Program-made: the position numbers and the translations under genes
Origin: Aspergillus flavus
Lineage: Eukaryota; Ascomycota; Eurotiomycetes; Eurotiales; Aspergillaceae
Assembly (NCBI RefSeq): GCF_009017415.1
Contig: NC_092407.1
Location: 2,728,001 to 2,792,000 of the forward strand
DNA: 64,000 nucleotides
Reading direction: 5' to 3'
In this document: positions 12,528 to 27,610 of the stretch, piece after piece
How the letters are laid out: each line of letters starts with the position of its first letter
How positions within the stretch are numbered: position 1 is the stretch's first letter
The notes under the pieces: generated by a model
What the model was told of the DNA's origin: nothing
What the model saw: the letters and a program-made list of their open reading frames with translations, nothing else
Databases searched by the model: none

Positions 12528-15500
12528 TAGTATATTAATATTAAATAATCTAAAGATCTCTAGATCTTAATCTATTATTTTTTTAATACTAATACATTTT
12601 ATTATTAATTAAAAGCTATTTAATAATAAAAGTAGTATATATTAATAAAAGTACTAAAGTAATATATTAATTAGATTATTATTATTTACTTATTTAGTTT
12701 ATTCTATTTATTTTATTTTATTGCTATTATATACTTTTATTAATATATATATTATTTTATTATTTAGTTAATAGTTTTTTTTATTATTATTACTATATTA
12801 ACTATAGTTTATATATTTATTGATTAATTAATTATAGAGCTAATATAGTAAATTAATCTATATTATTTTAATTTTTTTTCTTTATTTTTATTTATTAATT
12901 AATTTAATACTAAGATATTATATTTTATTAATTTTATTTTTATTAAACAAATATACTTTACTTTTTTATTATTACTTAGATATTATCTTTACTTACTAGA
13001 TTAGAATATTAACTAGTCTTATTTATATTATATAATTAAGAACTTTTTTAAAAATTCTACTATTACTTAAAATATTAGAATTTAAAAATAAATAATAGTT
13101 TAATTATTTAAACTTTATACTTTATATATATAAAATCTATTAAAAAATTAAAAAAAACTTATTTATAGTTTTAGTTTTAATTTTTAGAATACTCTATATC
13201 TATAGATATAGATTAGTATAAAAAAGATTATTATTTAATTATTATTTATAAATAATATAATATTAAATAATAATACTAAAATAAATCTTTCTATTATACT
13301 ATTTCTTTTATTTTAATTTTATTAATCTTTTTTATTTTATTAATTTTATTCTAAATTTAAATTTATAATATATAATCTATATAAACTAGTATATAGTAAA
13401 TTATTAAATTTAAATATATTGGCTTTAAAATTAATAATTTTTTAAAATTAAATACTATTAATTATAAAATAATTCGAAAATAATAATTAACTAAATATAG
13501 ATAATTATTAATAAATAGTTCTATTGTTTAATACTTATTATAAAATAATAAATTAATAGAAAATAGAAAAGATTAGCTATTTCTAGTTAAATATATAAAA
13601 TAATATCTTTATAAAATAAATTAATAATTAAATTATTATGAGAGTATATATATTTTTATTAATTAATTGAAAAATATTATTAATTATAAAAAAAATCTAT
13701 AATAAAAATTAACTTATAAATAATACTATATAAAATAAGTTTAAACTAGTTTATATCTAATTTAATTAATTTAAAAAAATAGTTTATATTAATAATTAAA
13801 TAATTTAAACTATAAATATTAAAAATATTATTTAAATTATAAAATTATTATATGAATATTTTAATATATAAGCTAGATAAATATTATAATTATTTATTTA
13901 AAAAATAATATATACTATAAAAGCCTCTTATATTAAAATTATATTTAATTAATTAATACTAGTATAGAATATACTAAATTTATATTTTAAAAAAAATATT
14001 TTAAAATCTACTAAAATAACTATTTTAAAATAATTTTTTAAATAACTATAATCTAAAATAGAAATTTAGTAAAATATTAATTTTATTTATATAAAAAATT
14101 ATTAATTATGTAATAAATTTAAAATCTAAAATTAAAACTATAGATAATCTAAATATAATTTATTATATGAATTATTTATTAATATTTTTTATTTTAATAA
14201 TAGATATAATTATACTCTATAAATATATTTTAAAAATTAAATATAGAATTAATTTTATTTATAAAATTAATTAATTTAACTATATTAAATTAAAAAACTA
14301 CTAAATTATATTTTTTAATAATTTAATTTAATAATTATAAATTAATAAATAAATTAAAACTATTTTAATTAAATTCATTGATAATTTATTAAATATCAAA
14401 TAGTATAATAATACTAGTTAATATTCTAATATAACTAATAAAAATAGTAATAATTTTAATAACTATAAAATAAATATAGTATCTATCTACTATTAAAAAA
14501 TATATATTAAATGGTAAAAAAATAAATAGTGTTTTTTTAATTAAATTATAATTTTTAATTTATGTAATTATCTATAGAAACTAAAGTTCTTTTTAATTAA
14601 ATTAACTATTAAATATACTATAATTATAATAATAATATATAATTATTTAATAATTATTAAATATTTTATAATTAAGATAAAGATTCTATAGATTATTATT
14701 TAAAAAACTATTTCAACTTTAATAATTATTTAAATAAGAAATTAATACAATCTTTTTATAAATTTTAAAATATTTAAATATTTAATATTAATATCTCTAT
14801 TTATATATATATAAAATATAGTAAAGAATTTAATTTAAAAAATAGTCTATAAATATATTTAAATTAATATACTAGATTTTAAATAAATGATCTAGTTTTA
14901 GAAAATCTAATTATTATTAAATCTAACTAACTATCTACAATCTATTATATAAAATAAAGATTCATAATTATAGTAATATATTACTGCTAAAATAAATATT
15001 AAATCTATACATTTATAGTATAAAATATATTTTAATACTAGCTATTGAATAAATATAATAGATAAAGTTTTTATGAAATTTTTTCTAATAGATATATATA
15101 ATATAGAATCTTTACTAATATTAGACATTAAAGGTACATATATATTTATTTAATTTATTATATTTAATCTAGATTTTCTTTTACTATTTAATAATATATA
15201 TAGAAAACTAAAGATTAAGACTTAATCAATTAAAAAATTTAAAAATTAAATTTTTAATTAATATGATATATTAGATTATAAAAGATTCTTATTTAATTTT
15301 AATAATGAACTAGTAATAATTTAATTTTATTAAAATATATTTATTTTTATTATTATATAAATTAAATTATATCAAATAATTACTATACTAATATATCCTA
15401 CTAAATATATAGTGATATTTTTTAATTAAAAATTATAATTTTTATATATATTAAATATATACTATTTAAAATATAATAATTTATTTTTTAAATTAATTAA

Positions 15501-16000
15501 TAAAACTAAATTAATACTATATTTATATCTAATTAAATTATAATTTTATAATCTATACTAAATATTAATATTTTAATATAATATTTAATATTAATTATAT
15601 TATAGCTTATTAAATTAATAATATAGAAATAATAAATAAAATATAAAAAAAAATAAAATATTAAATTTTTATATAACATTTATATAAAAAAGTTCTATAA
15701 ATTCTAATAATAGCTATAAAAAATAAAAAAAATAATATTTAATAATAGTATGATAATTTATATAAAAAATCAAGAAATTTATAATTAAAACAATTTATCA
15801 ATGTATATAAATATTTGTAGATTAAACTAGATTTAATAATTAATATATTAAAAGATTAGTATATAAATATACTATTTAAAAAGATTAGAAAACTAAATTA
15901 TCTAAATTAAAAATTTGTAAAATAGAATTAAAAAACTATATAATAATAGATAACCTATTTAATAAATTATATAATTATAGAAAAATACTTTAATATATTA
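12528..16000 (-). mobile_element. Family C retroelement, minus-strand copy
   Basis: The reverse complement aligns with two separated blocks, about 52490-53526 and 58932-60550, which are the halves of a plus-strand copy split by the element at 53527. Both copies end in repeat L, so L is probably the 3' LTR, and the minus strand is probably the sense strand. I could not identify reverse transcriptase or integrase motifs with confidence. The upstream end near 16000 is a guess from loss of similarity. Here the element is uninterrupted and serves as the 'empty site' for the insertion at 53527. Confidence 0.65.
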
Positions 16001-16609
16001 AATATAAGCCATAATCTCTTGCTTTACTTAGTAGCTTATGTTTTACGCTTAGTAATATATAATATAACTATAATAAAAAATTTCTATTATTTATACGGCC
16101 TTAATAAATAATAAAATAAATAATAATTATACTGTTATTTCTATAATATTAACTATAAATATAATATTTAATTAAATAAACTTATAATAGTAAAAATAAA
16201 TATAATATTCTATAAATTATAGTATTAGTTTATTGTATATAAAGAATAATTTTTTTTATAAAAAATAGAAAACTTAAATATTCTTTCTATATATTATAAA
16301 TACTATTATTATTTTTTTATGTTTATAGACTAATAGTAATATTATATATAATTTATAGTTATAATAAAAACTTCTAAATTAACTAGACCTTTTAAAATTA
16401 CTGATATAATACTTTTTTTTATTTTTAATTATATAAAATAAAAATATAATTAATATAATTATATTTATATAAGATCTTATAAATATATTTTATTAATTAT
16501 TAACTATTATATTTTTAATAATAGTAATATCTATTTTTTATAAGCTAATATTATAATTTAATAATCTAATAATAAAACTAAATTTATACTATAATTCTAA
16601 CTATAAGAT
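16000..16609. other. Spacer with a small less-mutated patch
   Basis: RIP-mutated A+T DNA without a gene. About 16008-16060 retains non-CpT cytosines (TCTTGCTTTACTTAGTAGC region and a TTTTACGC) and about 16095 has ACGGCC. I found no second copy. It may be an LTR remnant at the left border of the family B locus. Confidence 0.3.
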
Positions 16610-18385
16610 TTTTTAATATAGATTATAGAATTAAAATAATCTAATAAATATATATATAACTATTACTAGAAAATAAATAATCTATTTTTTTAAATATATA
16701 ATTTTATTCAATTATTTTATAAATATATATTCTAATTATTATTAGAATTTATTGAGATTAAAATATTTATTTAAAGATTAATAATTATACTATATAGACT
16801 ATACTATTAATTAATTAAAATTATAAATAATTATTTCTATTAAAGAAATCGAGAAAGCCAAGAAAAAAAATAAAAAAGGAAAAAAAAAGAAAAAAAAAGA
16901 TATAGTCTAATAGTTGTCACTATTTTTTTAATTCTAGTTTATAAAAAATATTACTATCTATTACATAATCTATATATATTAATTTTTTTAAATAATAGTG
17001 ATTTAGTTTAATTATATAACTTTAGCTTTGCTATTTAGTAGTCTTTTTATAGATAATAGCTATAGTTATAAAAATATATATCTAGAAGACTAGATTTAAA
17101 AATATTAAAAAACATAAGAAGAAACTAGATTTTATAATTTATAAAATACTAGGAAAATAGTAATTTAATAAAAAAATTAATAATATTAAGTCTAGATTTT
17201 ATATAAATAATATATTTATAGACTATAATAGAATAATCTTAATTTATAAGATAAAATAAATCTATAAATTAATCATATAATTAGAACTATAGATTAAAAA
17301 AAGTTTTATAAAATTTTAGAATATATAATATTAATAGTTATTTTAATTATTAAAAATAATAGTATAGTTAAGCTTTATATATCTATAGTTCTAGATATTA
17401 TTATATAAAGCTAACTATATAAAAAGATTAATATTTAGAGATTAATATCTACTAATTATAGAAATTAATTCTAAAATTTATTAATAATTATAGCAAAATA
17501 AAACTAGATTAGAAACTAGTAATATTTTAAAATAATAAATAAATTATTTTTTAAAAAGATTAATAGTATATATAAAATTAGATAATAGTAATTAAATTAA
17601 TTATATATAAAAATTTAAATTCTAATAATATAAGATTATAAATTAATAATTATAGATTTTATATTATTATAAAGTCTATTTTATAATTATAAATTTTAAA
17701 ATAATATAATAAATATATTATTTTTTAGCTATAGAATTAAAAATAGTAAACTAAATAAATCTAATATATAGAAGAATCTATAAAATATTTTTTATAATTA
17801 ATTTTAATATTATTAATAATGATATTTATAATATAATATATAACTAGTTTACTAAATAAATAATCTAGTATTTAATTATTAAATTTTGTAAAAATTATAT
17901 TTTAGATTTTTAAAGATTATATATTCTATAAAAATATTATTATTAAAAAAACTCTATAAAGAAATAGTTAAAAAAATTTATTTATAAAGCTTATTTATTA
18001 ATTATATATACTATTATATTATATGATTAAAGTGTTAAATAAAACTAAACTATTAATAATTATATAATATATAAGTGAATTAATAGACAAACTTAATATC
18101 AAAGTCTCTAGATTATAAATATATATTTTTTATTAATTATAGATAATAAACTAAAATTAAATAAGTAATTATTAAAAATAAATAATAATAATTATAGTAT
18201 AAATACTCTTTTTTATAATAGAACAAATTTATATAAAAATTACTATCTAGTTGAATATTAACTTTACTAAAAAATTAATTATTTTTATAGATATTTAAAA
18301 TATATAATAAATTATTTTAAACTATATAATAATTATATAGAATAAAGCTCTATTAAGTTAGAATAATATATAAAATTAGAAATAG
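16610..18385. repeat. Family B, segment X copy 2
   Basis: Direct repeat of 8550-10130. It contains a strongly purine-rich tract at 16855-16905 that would encode a Lys/Glu-rich stretch on the plus strand. Unlike copy 1 it runs straight into segment Y (from about 18330) with no repeat L between. The X and Y comparisons overlap by about 50 bp. Confidence 0.7.
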
Positions 18386-19719
18386 ATTATATAACTATAT
18401 AAAAATAGAAAAGATATAATTTTTAAAAAAATAATATAAAAAACTATTTTTTTTAATTATAGATAATAATATAATATTCTATATAAAAATATTTTATCTA
18501 TACCTTTAAAACTTTTAAAAAAATAAATTATAGAACTATAGTCTATAATATATTAAATCTATAAAAAAACTAAAGTTAATTATTATTTAATTTTAAAATA
18601 TATAGTTATCTAGAAGGTCTTTATTAGTATAAAGACTTTTTATCTATAACTATATAATTTAGACTAGTATAAAAGGCCTTTCTTTATCTATGTAAAATTA
18701 TTAATTAGTTTAAAAACTAAAATAATAATAAATAAAAATTAGAAAATAAAGCTTAATATAAAGATTTTAGATTTTTAAAAAATTATAATCTATTTTTAAT
18801 TATTTTTTAATAGCTCTAAAATAATATAGATAATTTTAAAATTAAATATTTAACTTTATAAATTATTTATAAATTAAAAAATAAAATAAAATATATATCT
18901 ATAATTAAAAAAAATTACAAATAAAAATATTTACTATAATTAAAAATATAGTAATATATTTATTTAATTGTAGAATCTTTTTAATAAATTTTTTAAAATT
19001 AATTTATCTCATTTTATATAATATACTATAATATATTAATATATTTATAAAATATTACATCTTTATAAACTATATATTTAATATATATAAAATAAACTAT
19101 AAAAATACTATATAATTTTTTTAAATAATCTATAATTTTTTATATAGAAATATTCTATATAAAATTAATAAATTATTAATTAAAGAAATAAATTATAAAT
19201 AAATAAATAAATACAAATTTCTAATATATAAAAAAATATAATAGCTTTTTAAATATTAATTAATTTTAGTATATAATTATAAATAGAATATAGTATAATC
19301 TAGATTTTTATAAATATATTTTATAATATATTTAATAATTTTAATAAAATAATATATTTTAATATTTATATATATTTAGAACTATAAATAAAGATATAAT
19401 TATAAAAAAAATTTAAATATTATTAATTTTAATCTTAACTCTATTCTATAGCTTTTTTTAAAAAAAACTATTTATAGCCGACAATATTATTTATAAAAAA
19501 AATATCTATTTTTTTAAAATATAATTTTTATTACACAACTTTTAAAAAATTACTTAGAGTAGTAAATATAATTAATTTAAAAGTAATAATTATAATATAA
19601 AGCTATTAAATTATATAATAAATTATAGAAATTATATATTATACAATTTTAAATAATTTTAATAAATTTTTACTTTTTATTTAGATTTAAAAATATTATA
19701 AAAATAATCTAATTAATAA
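18330..19719 (+). repeat. Family B, segment Y, left half of a split copy
   Basis: It matches the reverse complement of roughly 10845-12390. The match stops at 19719, exactly where the family A LTR begins, and resumes at 27413. This copy was therefore interrupted by the family A insertion. Confidence 0.75.
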
Positions 19720-19895
19720 TAAGATTACAAGTAGCGGTATACTATAAGAGATAGAGAGTTATCAATCTTTAAAAGATCTAGGGAATAGCTATAGTCTATA
19801 TATATATAGAATCTAGTAGATCTTTAATAAATTTATAAAGATCTTCTATTTAAAATAGCTATTTTCTATAATAATATATTATAGTTATAATTATA
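19720..19895 (-). repeat. 3' LTR of family A copy 2
   Basis: 176 bp, same length as 27237-27412. It is more heavily mutated than the other LTR in the portion equivalent to 27320-27412. The left edge could be shifted by 1 bp. Confidence 0.85.
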
Positions 19896-19909
19896 TTCTT
19901 TTCTATTTA
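19896..19909 (-). promoter_or_regulatory. Probable polypurine tract of family A copy 2
   Basis: On the minus strand this reads TAAATAGAAAAGAA directly upstream of the LTR start, the position expected for plus-strand DNA priming. The surrounding DNA is so A-rich that the tract alone would not be convincing; the position is the argument. Confidence 0.5.
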
Positions 19910-22900
19910 ATAATAGAATATTCCTAGATTCTATATATTATTATTAATAGTAAATACTATATCTAATCTTAGTATTATAGAATAGCAACTACTAAGTCTT
20001 TATAAAGATATAGTATTTAGATTTTATTTTTTTTTATAAATTATTATCTACTATATCTATTATGGTATTTTAATAATAAGATATAGCTATTAATATTTAA
20101 TAAGATTATTTTTATATAGATAGTCTATTTAAATAGTTCTAGATAATATTAGATATATATTTATCTATTATTATCTATTATTTATTATATTATTACTATT
20201 AATTACTATAGATTCTATTACTATTATTTTTTTTATTTTTTATTTATTTCTTTTATTTTTTTAATATTTTTTATTTTTATTATATTTTTTTCTCTTATAG
20301 TATTTTATTTTTCTTTTCTTAATCTTAATTATATTAATATTAGCTATTCTTATTATTATTTATATATAAAAATATTTATAAAAAAAAATTAAAAATAATA
20401 GTTTATTTTAATATTATTTATAATTCTAAGAATTTTTATAATAACTTTTTAATATAATATAAACAATAAATAAAATTCTTTATTAAATATAAGTATTTAA
20501 TTTTATATATTAATAATTAATTAATTTTTATAGAGCTTATCTATTTATTATTTTAAAATTAAATAATTATCTATATATTAAATAAGATTTATTATATAAT
20601 TTTAATAAAAAATAGTAAAATCTTAATATATTATAAAAATTAAATATTAATCTATTTATTATAATAATATAGCGCTATATCTATTATATTTTATAAAAAA
20701 TATTTAAAAAATAGATTTTATAATATATATATTATATCTCTATTTTATAATAGTATTACTCTCTATTTTAGAACTTATATAAACTATTTTATAAATAATT
20801 ATAAAAAAGATTATTTAATTTAAAAAACTTTTATTATAGTAAAAAAAATAAATTTTAATATAGATTATAATAGATATATTTTATTTTTTTTAATAATATT
20901 TTATTAATAGTAATAATATTTTTATTTTCTTTAGAGATCTTTTTTAAATCTTTTATATTAAATTTTAAATATTAGATAATATTAATATCTTAAATTCTAC
21001 TTTTATTCTTTATAATTATAATCTTTTAATAAAAATTAATTAAAAAATTTTAAATCTATTTTATAATTTAATTCTATCTATTAATATTATTATACTAGTT
21101 TCTATAATTATCAAATAATATAATTTAGAATTTTTAATTATTCTTTTTTTATTTAATTATATATCTATATTTTTAGCTAATATTATTAGATACATTAATA
21201 ATCTATAGTCTATTTTTATTATTTATTTTAAAAATAATATTAGTTTTAAAATCTCTATAACTTTATTTAATAAATTATATATAATAGTTAATAATTTCTA
21301 TAGTTTTATTTTTAATTTTTAAAAAAATAAATCTTAATCTATAGAAACTATTTAATAGTCTTTATACTATAGTTAATTAAATTTATTTAATTATATAGAG
21401 ATTATAAATAGTTTTATATTAATTTAAATACTATTAATAATATTATTTTAAGCTTTATAACTATATCTATTAAAATACTATCTATTATATATAAAATTAT
21501 TAAAAAATATATTTTTTTTATTTTTATTTTAAAAATTATAATATTTTTTTTATTTATATTTTAATTAAACTCTTTATTATTACTATATTCTAGAAATTAT
21601 TTCTCTCTATTATATTATTTATTAATAATCTATTTATCTAGTTTAGTACTATCTAGATTAATAATTCTTTTTATAAAACTATTATTATAGTTCATATTAG
21701 AAATAGTAATCTAGATATATTCTACTATTCTAAAAAAAATAAAAAAATATAAATTCTAGCTATTTTTCTAAAATTTTAATTTATTCTTTATAAATAATTC
21801 TATATTAATTAAAATATTAAATAGATTTTTTTTAATTATATTAAATATTAATTTTTTAATAGCTAATCTTTATAGTAATATTAAAATTTATTATTATTAC
21901 TTTATTTTATAACTTTTTATACTATATTTATATATAATTATCTACTATTATAATATAATTATTATAATAGATTTCTTAAAATCTATTATATTAATATTCT
22001 ATTATATTATAATTTTTTTTTATTATTTTTTAGATCTTCTATAATTAATATATTATTATTATTACTATTTAATATAAATAAAATAAATCTTTTTCTAGAT
22101 TTTCTAGAGTAATCTATTTTTATTAAATCTTTTTTTTTATATATTTAATATATTATTTTATAATTTATTTTATTATAGTATATTATTAATCTTTTTTTAT
22201 ATTTTTTTTTATTTATATATTAAGTAATTCTCTAATTACTTTAATATTTTCTATTCTTTATAAATTATTATTAAGAGATTAATATAAAATAATAGAGTAG
22301 ATTCTATATTATTAATAATTTAATATATTTTTATTAACTTTTTAATATTTAATTTTATTTTTTTTAAATATTAATTTAATAATATTAATATTTATAATCT
22401 CTATAGATTATTTATTTAAATAGCTATTAGCTATTTTTTATTAATAAAATTATATAAAATATAATTTTTTAATTTTTTTAATATATAGATATTTAATATA
22501 TATATTTTAACTATTTTATAGAATCTAAATTATTTATTCTATAGCTTTTAAAAATCTTTATTATATATTAATATCTAATTATTTATTTTAAAACTATATA
22601 ATAAATTTTTATTATTTTATATTTTCTATTATTTAATTATATATATTAATAAGTATTTATTTATTAATATTTTAGTATATACTATAGATTAAAGTCTATT
22701 TTTTAAATTATTATTTCTATTTTTCTTATTTTTTAATAGTCTTAAGTAGACTTTATATAATAGATAGAATAGATTTATTTTTAATATTATATAATAATAG
22801 ATATATATTATAAATATTATTTATAGTAAATATTTATTCTATAATTTTATAGACTTATTTATTAATATTTTTATAAATATTCTATTAAATATTCTATTTA

Positions 22901-24509
22901 TATTTTCTATTTTTCTATTTATATAAAAATAGTATAGTATTATGATATAATAATAAATCTTAATTAATTTTATATAGTAATATACTATTAAAAATAGTAG
23001 ATATAATCTATTATTTAATATTATTTTTTTTATTATTCTATAATTAATAAAAATTTTTTTATATAAAAAATATATAATTTTTTTATTAATAATTTCTATT
23101 ACTATTTTTACTATTATCTATTTTATAATATAATCTATTATTATAATAATCTACTAATTATTATTAAAAATTATAAGTAATTAATTAATAAAATTAATAT
23201 TTTATTTTTAAAAAAACTTAATATTTTTTTTATTTAGTACTATAGCTATTTATACTTAAAATTTTTTTAAAAATTCTATAATATTTAATAATTTAGATAA
23301 TTATATACTATATTTTATATATTTTTTATTATTAAAAACTACTAGTCTTTATGTTTAATAGCTTTTAATAATCTTAAGTATTCTAAATATTTAAACTATA
23401 TATATAAATCTTATATTAACTTATTATATTTAATTAATTTAAAATAAAAAATTATTATTTTTTTTAAATATAGAAATAGCTTTAAATTATATTTATTTCT
23501 AATATTTATAAATAAAAATTTATTACTATATTATTTAATGAATTTTATTAATTATTATTTATTTAATAGAGAGCTATTTTTTAAATATTAAATTATTATC
23601 TATTATTATTTAATTTTATTAAAATTCTTTATATAAATTAAAATCTTTATAAAAACTTTAATTAATATATTTAATTATAGTATAGAGCACTTTACTATAT
23701 TAATAAAATTTTATTTTATAAAATTAAATTTTCTACTTAATTTATTAAATACTATAGTCTCTTTTTTTTTATAATATTAAATCTTTAAATTATATTTTTA
23801 AAATTTTTTAATCTAGTAAATAAAATATTTTAAATATATCTTTATAATATTTAAATATTATAAACTATTATAATTTATTATTATTATTATAATAATATTA
23901 TTCTTAATATAATATTTTTATATTTAAATTATTTTTTTAATTATAAATAGTTTTTTTTTATATTAAATAATTCTATTTTATAAAGCTTAGTTTTCTATTA
24001 TTAAATACTATTAAATATAATTTTTTATCTATTTTTATTTAAAATAGAACTATTTTTATAGTCTATTTTAAAATATTAATTTTAATATAGAAAGGTTTCT
24101 ATATATTAATTATTATTAAAACTAATATAATTATAAATATTTTATTAAATTTTTTAAAAATAAATTTATAAAATATTAATTAAATAATTAATTAATATTT
24201 ATTAATATATATTACTATATTATTTTTTTAAATAATTTATATAATAGTACTATAATCTTTATAAATAATTATATAAAATATTTATAATATATTATAAATT
24301 TTAAAAATTAATATACTTTATATTTATTTTAAAACTATAGCTATTTTTTTAATAATATCTAGCTTTATTAATATAAAATATACTTTTTTTTATTTACTAT
24401 ATAATTATAAAATTTTAACTTTTTTTAAAAAAAATATATATTTACTTTTTTATATTTTTTTATAAAATATTTAAAATAATATATAAATATTTCTTATACT
24501 CTTTTTATA

Positions 24510-24546
24510 AATTTAAAAAAATTAAAATATTATTAAAATATATAGT
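24510..24546 (-). pseudogene. Reverse transcriptase active-site remnant in family A copy 2
   Basis: On the minus strand it matches the block at 7158-7202 of copy 1 (Y-F-N-N-I-L-I-F). A one-base difference in an A/T run just downstream shifts the frame relative to copy 1. The Asp-to-Asn changes and flanking stops mean the enzyme cannot be made. Confidence 0.7.
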
Positions 24547-27236
24547 ATAGAATATTTCTATATATAATACTAAAATTTAATTTATTATAATCTAAAAGAT
24601 TATAAATATATTATATAGTCTAAAAAATATAATAAACTATTTAAATTTTCGAAAAATAATATTAAATACTATTTCTAATATTAATAGTTTATTAATTTTA
24701 ATTTATTAATATTTTAATAGAAAATTAATTTTAAATAAATATTTACTTTTCTTTACTATATTAATGAATTTTTAAACTTTAAATAATAAATAGCTATTTT
24801 TTACTATTATTTAACACGTAGTAGTTAATATATATTTATTACTTTTTTCTAAACTTTTTTATAAAGACTATAGAAAATTTTTATATAAAAATAAATAATT
24901 ATATTAGATTAATTTTAATTATTATTTTAATCTATGTTTTAACCTCTATAAGCTTTTCTAGTAATAAAAAATAAATATTAATATTTATTAATAATATATT
25001 ATCTATATTAATCTTATAAACTAACTTTTTTTTAATAAAAGTTTTATAAATAGCTTTTTTTTTAAAAATATTACTATATTTAAAAATTATAGATTTTATT
25101 TCTATTTTAAAATCTACTTTCTTTATAATCTAGATAAAAAAAGCTATATTTTATTTTTTTTATATTATTCTCGCGGCTATTTATATTAAAATAAAATTTA
25201 ATAATACTTTATCTACTTATATATAATATCTAGAGTCTACTAATTAAATTTTATAAAATTTATTTTAACTATTTTATAGTATTATTATAAATATTTATTA
25301 ATTAATATATAGATTAATACTCTATAATTAAATTTTTTTAAAAATAAGATTATACTTTTGAAATTTAATAATCTAGATATTAATTTTTTTTAACTATTCT
25401 TTAAATTTTAAAAATAAAATATATATACTATTAATCTCTATTTTTTTTATTAAAGAGATTTATCTTTAAAAATATTTTAATCTATCTCTATAATTAAAAA
25501 TCTTTTTCTACTAAAACTTATATAATTATTATATAATTAATCTTAAAATTTACTAGAATATATATTATAAATTATATTAAATTATATTTAATTATTTTTT
25601 TATAATAAAATATAGTATTTTCTAAAGTATATAAATATTTACTATATTTATATAAAATTTTTAAAAAAATTATATCTATAGTTTTCTTTTTTTTAATCAA
25701 TCTAGAATTTTAAACTAGTGTATATTACTAGAGAAGATTTTTTTTATTTAATTAATTAACATTTTTTTTTTAATAATCTTAGTCTTTTTTTAATATATTT
25801 TTTTTACTTTTAAATAATAGTTTTTAATAAAATATTTTAATTTATTATAATTATAATACTTCTAATTATTTTTATATTCTTTACTATATTCTTTTAAACT
25901 ATCTCTATTATAAAACTTTAAAAAATTATATTTATTAGCTCTATATATAGTATTAAAATCTATTAAGTCTATTTATTAATTATTAATTTCTAGTAATTTT
26001 CTATTATTTAACTTAAAATAATAAATATTTTTGAAAATAATCTTTTTTTATTTATATTAAATAAATTTTTTTAATTTATTTTATTTATAGACTTTTCTTC
26101 GCCTATATAATAAAATAATAGATATAAATATATTCTATAAATAAAAATAATAAATAAATTATAGTATTAATATAGATACTAATATAGATTTATATTAATT
26201 TTATTTTTTAAAAATATCTATTATAGATTTTCTATTATTTATTCTTATTTTAATATTTATTAAAATTATTATAGATCTATTTTTTAAACTTTTTAAATAT
26301 AGTAATAAAACTTCTATTTTTTATTAAAATATGTTATTTTTTTATTTTCTAATATTTTTAAATAGCTCTATTTAATAATAGTTATTTTTTAATTTTAGAA
26401 ATTCTTTTCTATATAAAAATTTATTTATTTTGAAAATATTAATTAATTTTTTATAGCTATCTATTTACTATCTTATTTTTAAAATAATTATTATATTTTC
26501 AAATTTAATTAAAATTAAAGATTTTTAATAAAAATAATTATTTATTTGTAATAAAGTTTTAAATATTCTAATTTCTTCTATTTTAATTATTAAAATATTA
26601 CTATCTAGTATATTTATTAATAAAAAATTTTATAAAATAATAAATAAAATAATTTAATTAATTATTTATTATATAATTTTTTTTAATAAAGTACTAGATT
26701 ATCTTTTCTATAGTCTACTTAATAATAAGATCTACTACTTACTATACTATAGATTCTATTATCTAAATATATTATTTTATTATCTATATTTATTTTCTTA
26801 TTAATATAATTAATATTTTAAATATAGTTTAGATTTTCTTATTATTAATTATTTTTTTTATTTATTTAATTAACTATAAAAAATTAAATTATTATAAAAA
26901 CTATAATAAAAAATTTAATTATTATAGTAATTATTAAAAACTTTATAATTATTTAAATAACTACTATTAATTTTAAAAAAAATATTATCTATTTATTTTA
27001 ATAATATTTTAAATAGTAGTATTTTCTTAATAGATTTTAATATTAAATTATTTAATTAATAAAGTCTCTTTTTTTAATTATATATTATTTTTTATAAATA
27101 GCTTAATTAATAATACTATTTAGCTCTTTATTAAAATCTATTATATTTTTTTATAATTATAGAATTTAATTCAATATTATAGAGCTATATTAAATAGAGT
27201 TAATACTCTATCTTTAAGTTTAGATTTATTATTAAA

Positions 27237-27412
27237 TAAGATTATAAGTAGTGATATATTATAAGAGATAGAGAATTATTAATTTTTAAAAGATCTAGAG
27301 AATAGCTATAGTGTATATATATATAGAATCCAGCAGACCCCTAGCAGATCTACGGGGGTCTTCTACTTGAAGTAGCTATTTTTCATAGTAGTATATCGTA
27401 GCCATGATCATA
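27237..27412 (-). repeat. 5' LTR of family A copy 2
   Basis: 176 bp. About 27325-27412 keeps much of its original G+C, including the inverted pair AGACCCC (about 27335) and GGGGTCT (about 27355) around a short loop. The same positions in the 3' LTR have become A+T, so the LTRs have been mutated unequally. The plus-strand end reads GCCATGATCATA, the last two bases being a C-to-T mutated CA end. Confidence 0.85.
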
Positions 27413-27610
27413 ATTATATTAATTTATAAAAAATAAAATTAAATATATAGAAAATAAATTACGCTTTTAATATATCTAAAAGTTTAGAAATAAATAATAA
27501 ATAAATTAAAAATCTATTTTTTTATAAGATTATTAATTAACTTAGACTCTTTAATATTAAAAATTCTAGTAATTAAATTAGACTAATTATAAAATTCTAT
27601 TTTAATAGAA
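27413..27610 (+). repeat. Family B, segment Y, right half of the split copy
   Basis: It continues the match to the reverse complement of segment Y that was broken at 19719, with landmarks such as ATTACGCTTTTAATA versus GACTACGTTTTTAATA in the other copy. Similarity fades at about 27610. Confidence 0.75.

Larger units (their letters stand above)
19720..27412 (-). mobile_element. Complete RIP-mutated Ty3/Gypsy LTR retrotransposon, family A copy 2, 7.7 kb
   Basis: Two 176-bp direct LTRs (19720-19895, 27237-27412) differ almost only by C/T and G/A transitions. On the minus strand the LTR starts TATGATCATGGC, versus TGTAATCGTGGC in copy 1. The sense strand is minus: reading that strand, a purine-rich tract (complement of 19896-19909) lies just before the left LTR, as a polypurine tract should, and the reverse transcriptase active-site block (complement of 24510-24546) reads TIYFNNILIFF-type residues. 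Length fits Ty3/Gypsy. All frames are broken and the element is dead. It is inserted in family B segment Y. A 5-bp target duplication is at best imperfect (ATAAT at 19716-19720, ATTAT at 27413-27417). Confidence 0.85.

Noticed and set aside
16855..16905. A Lys-rich nuclear protein segment
   Set aside because: The purine-rich tract can be read as Lys/Glu codons but is closed by stops soon after and occurs in a two-copy repeat; it is only a relic of a repeat-encoded protein.
19715..27417. A clean 5-bp target duplication for the family A element
   Set aside because: The flanks ATAAT and ATTAT differ by a transversion that RIP cannot explain, and the exact LTR edge is uncertain by 1 bp, so I do not claim it.
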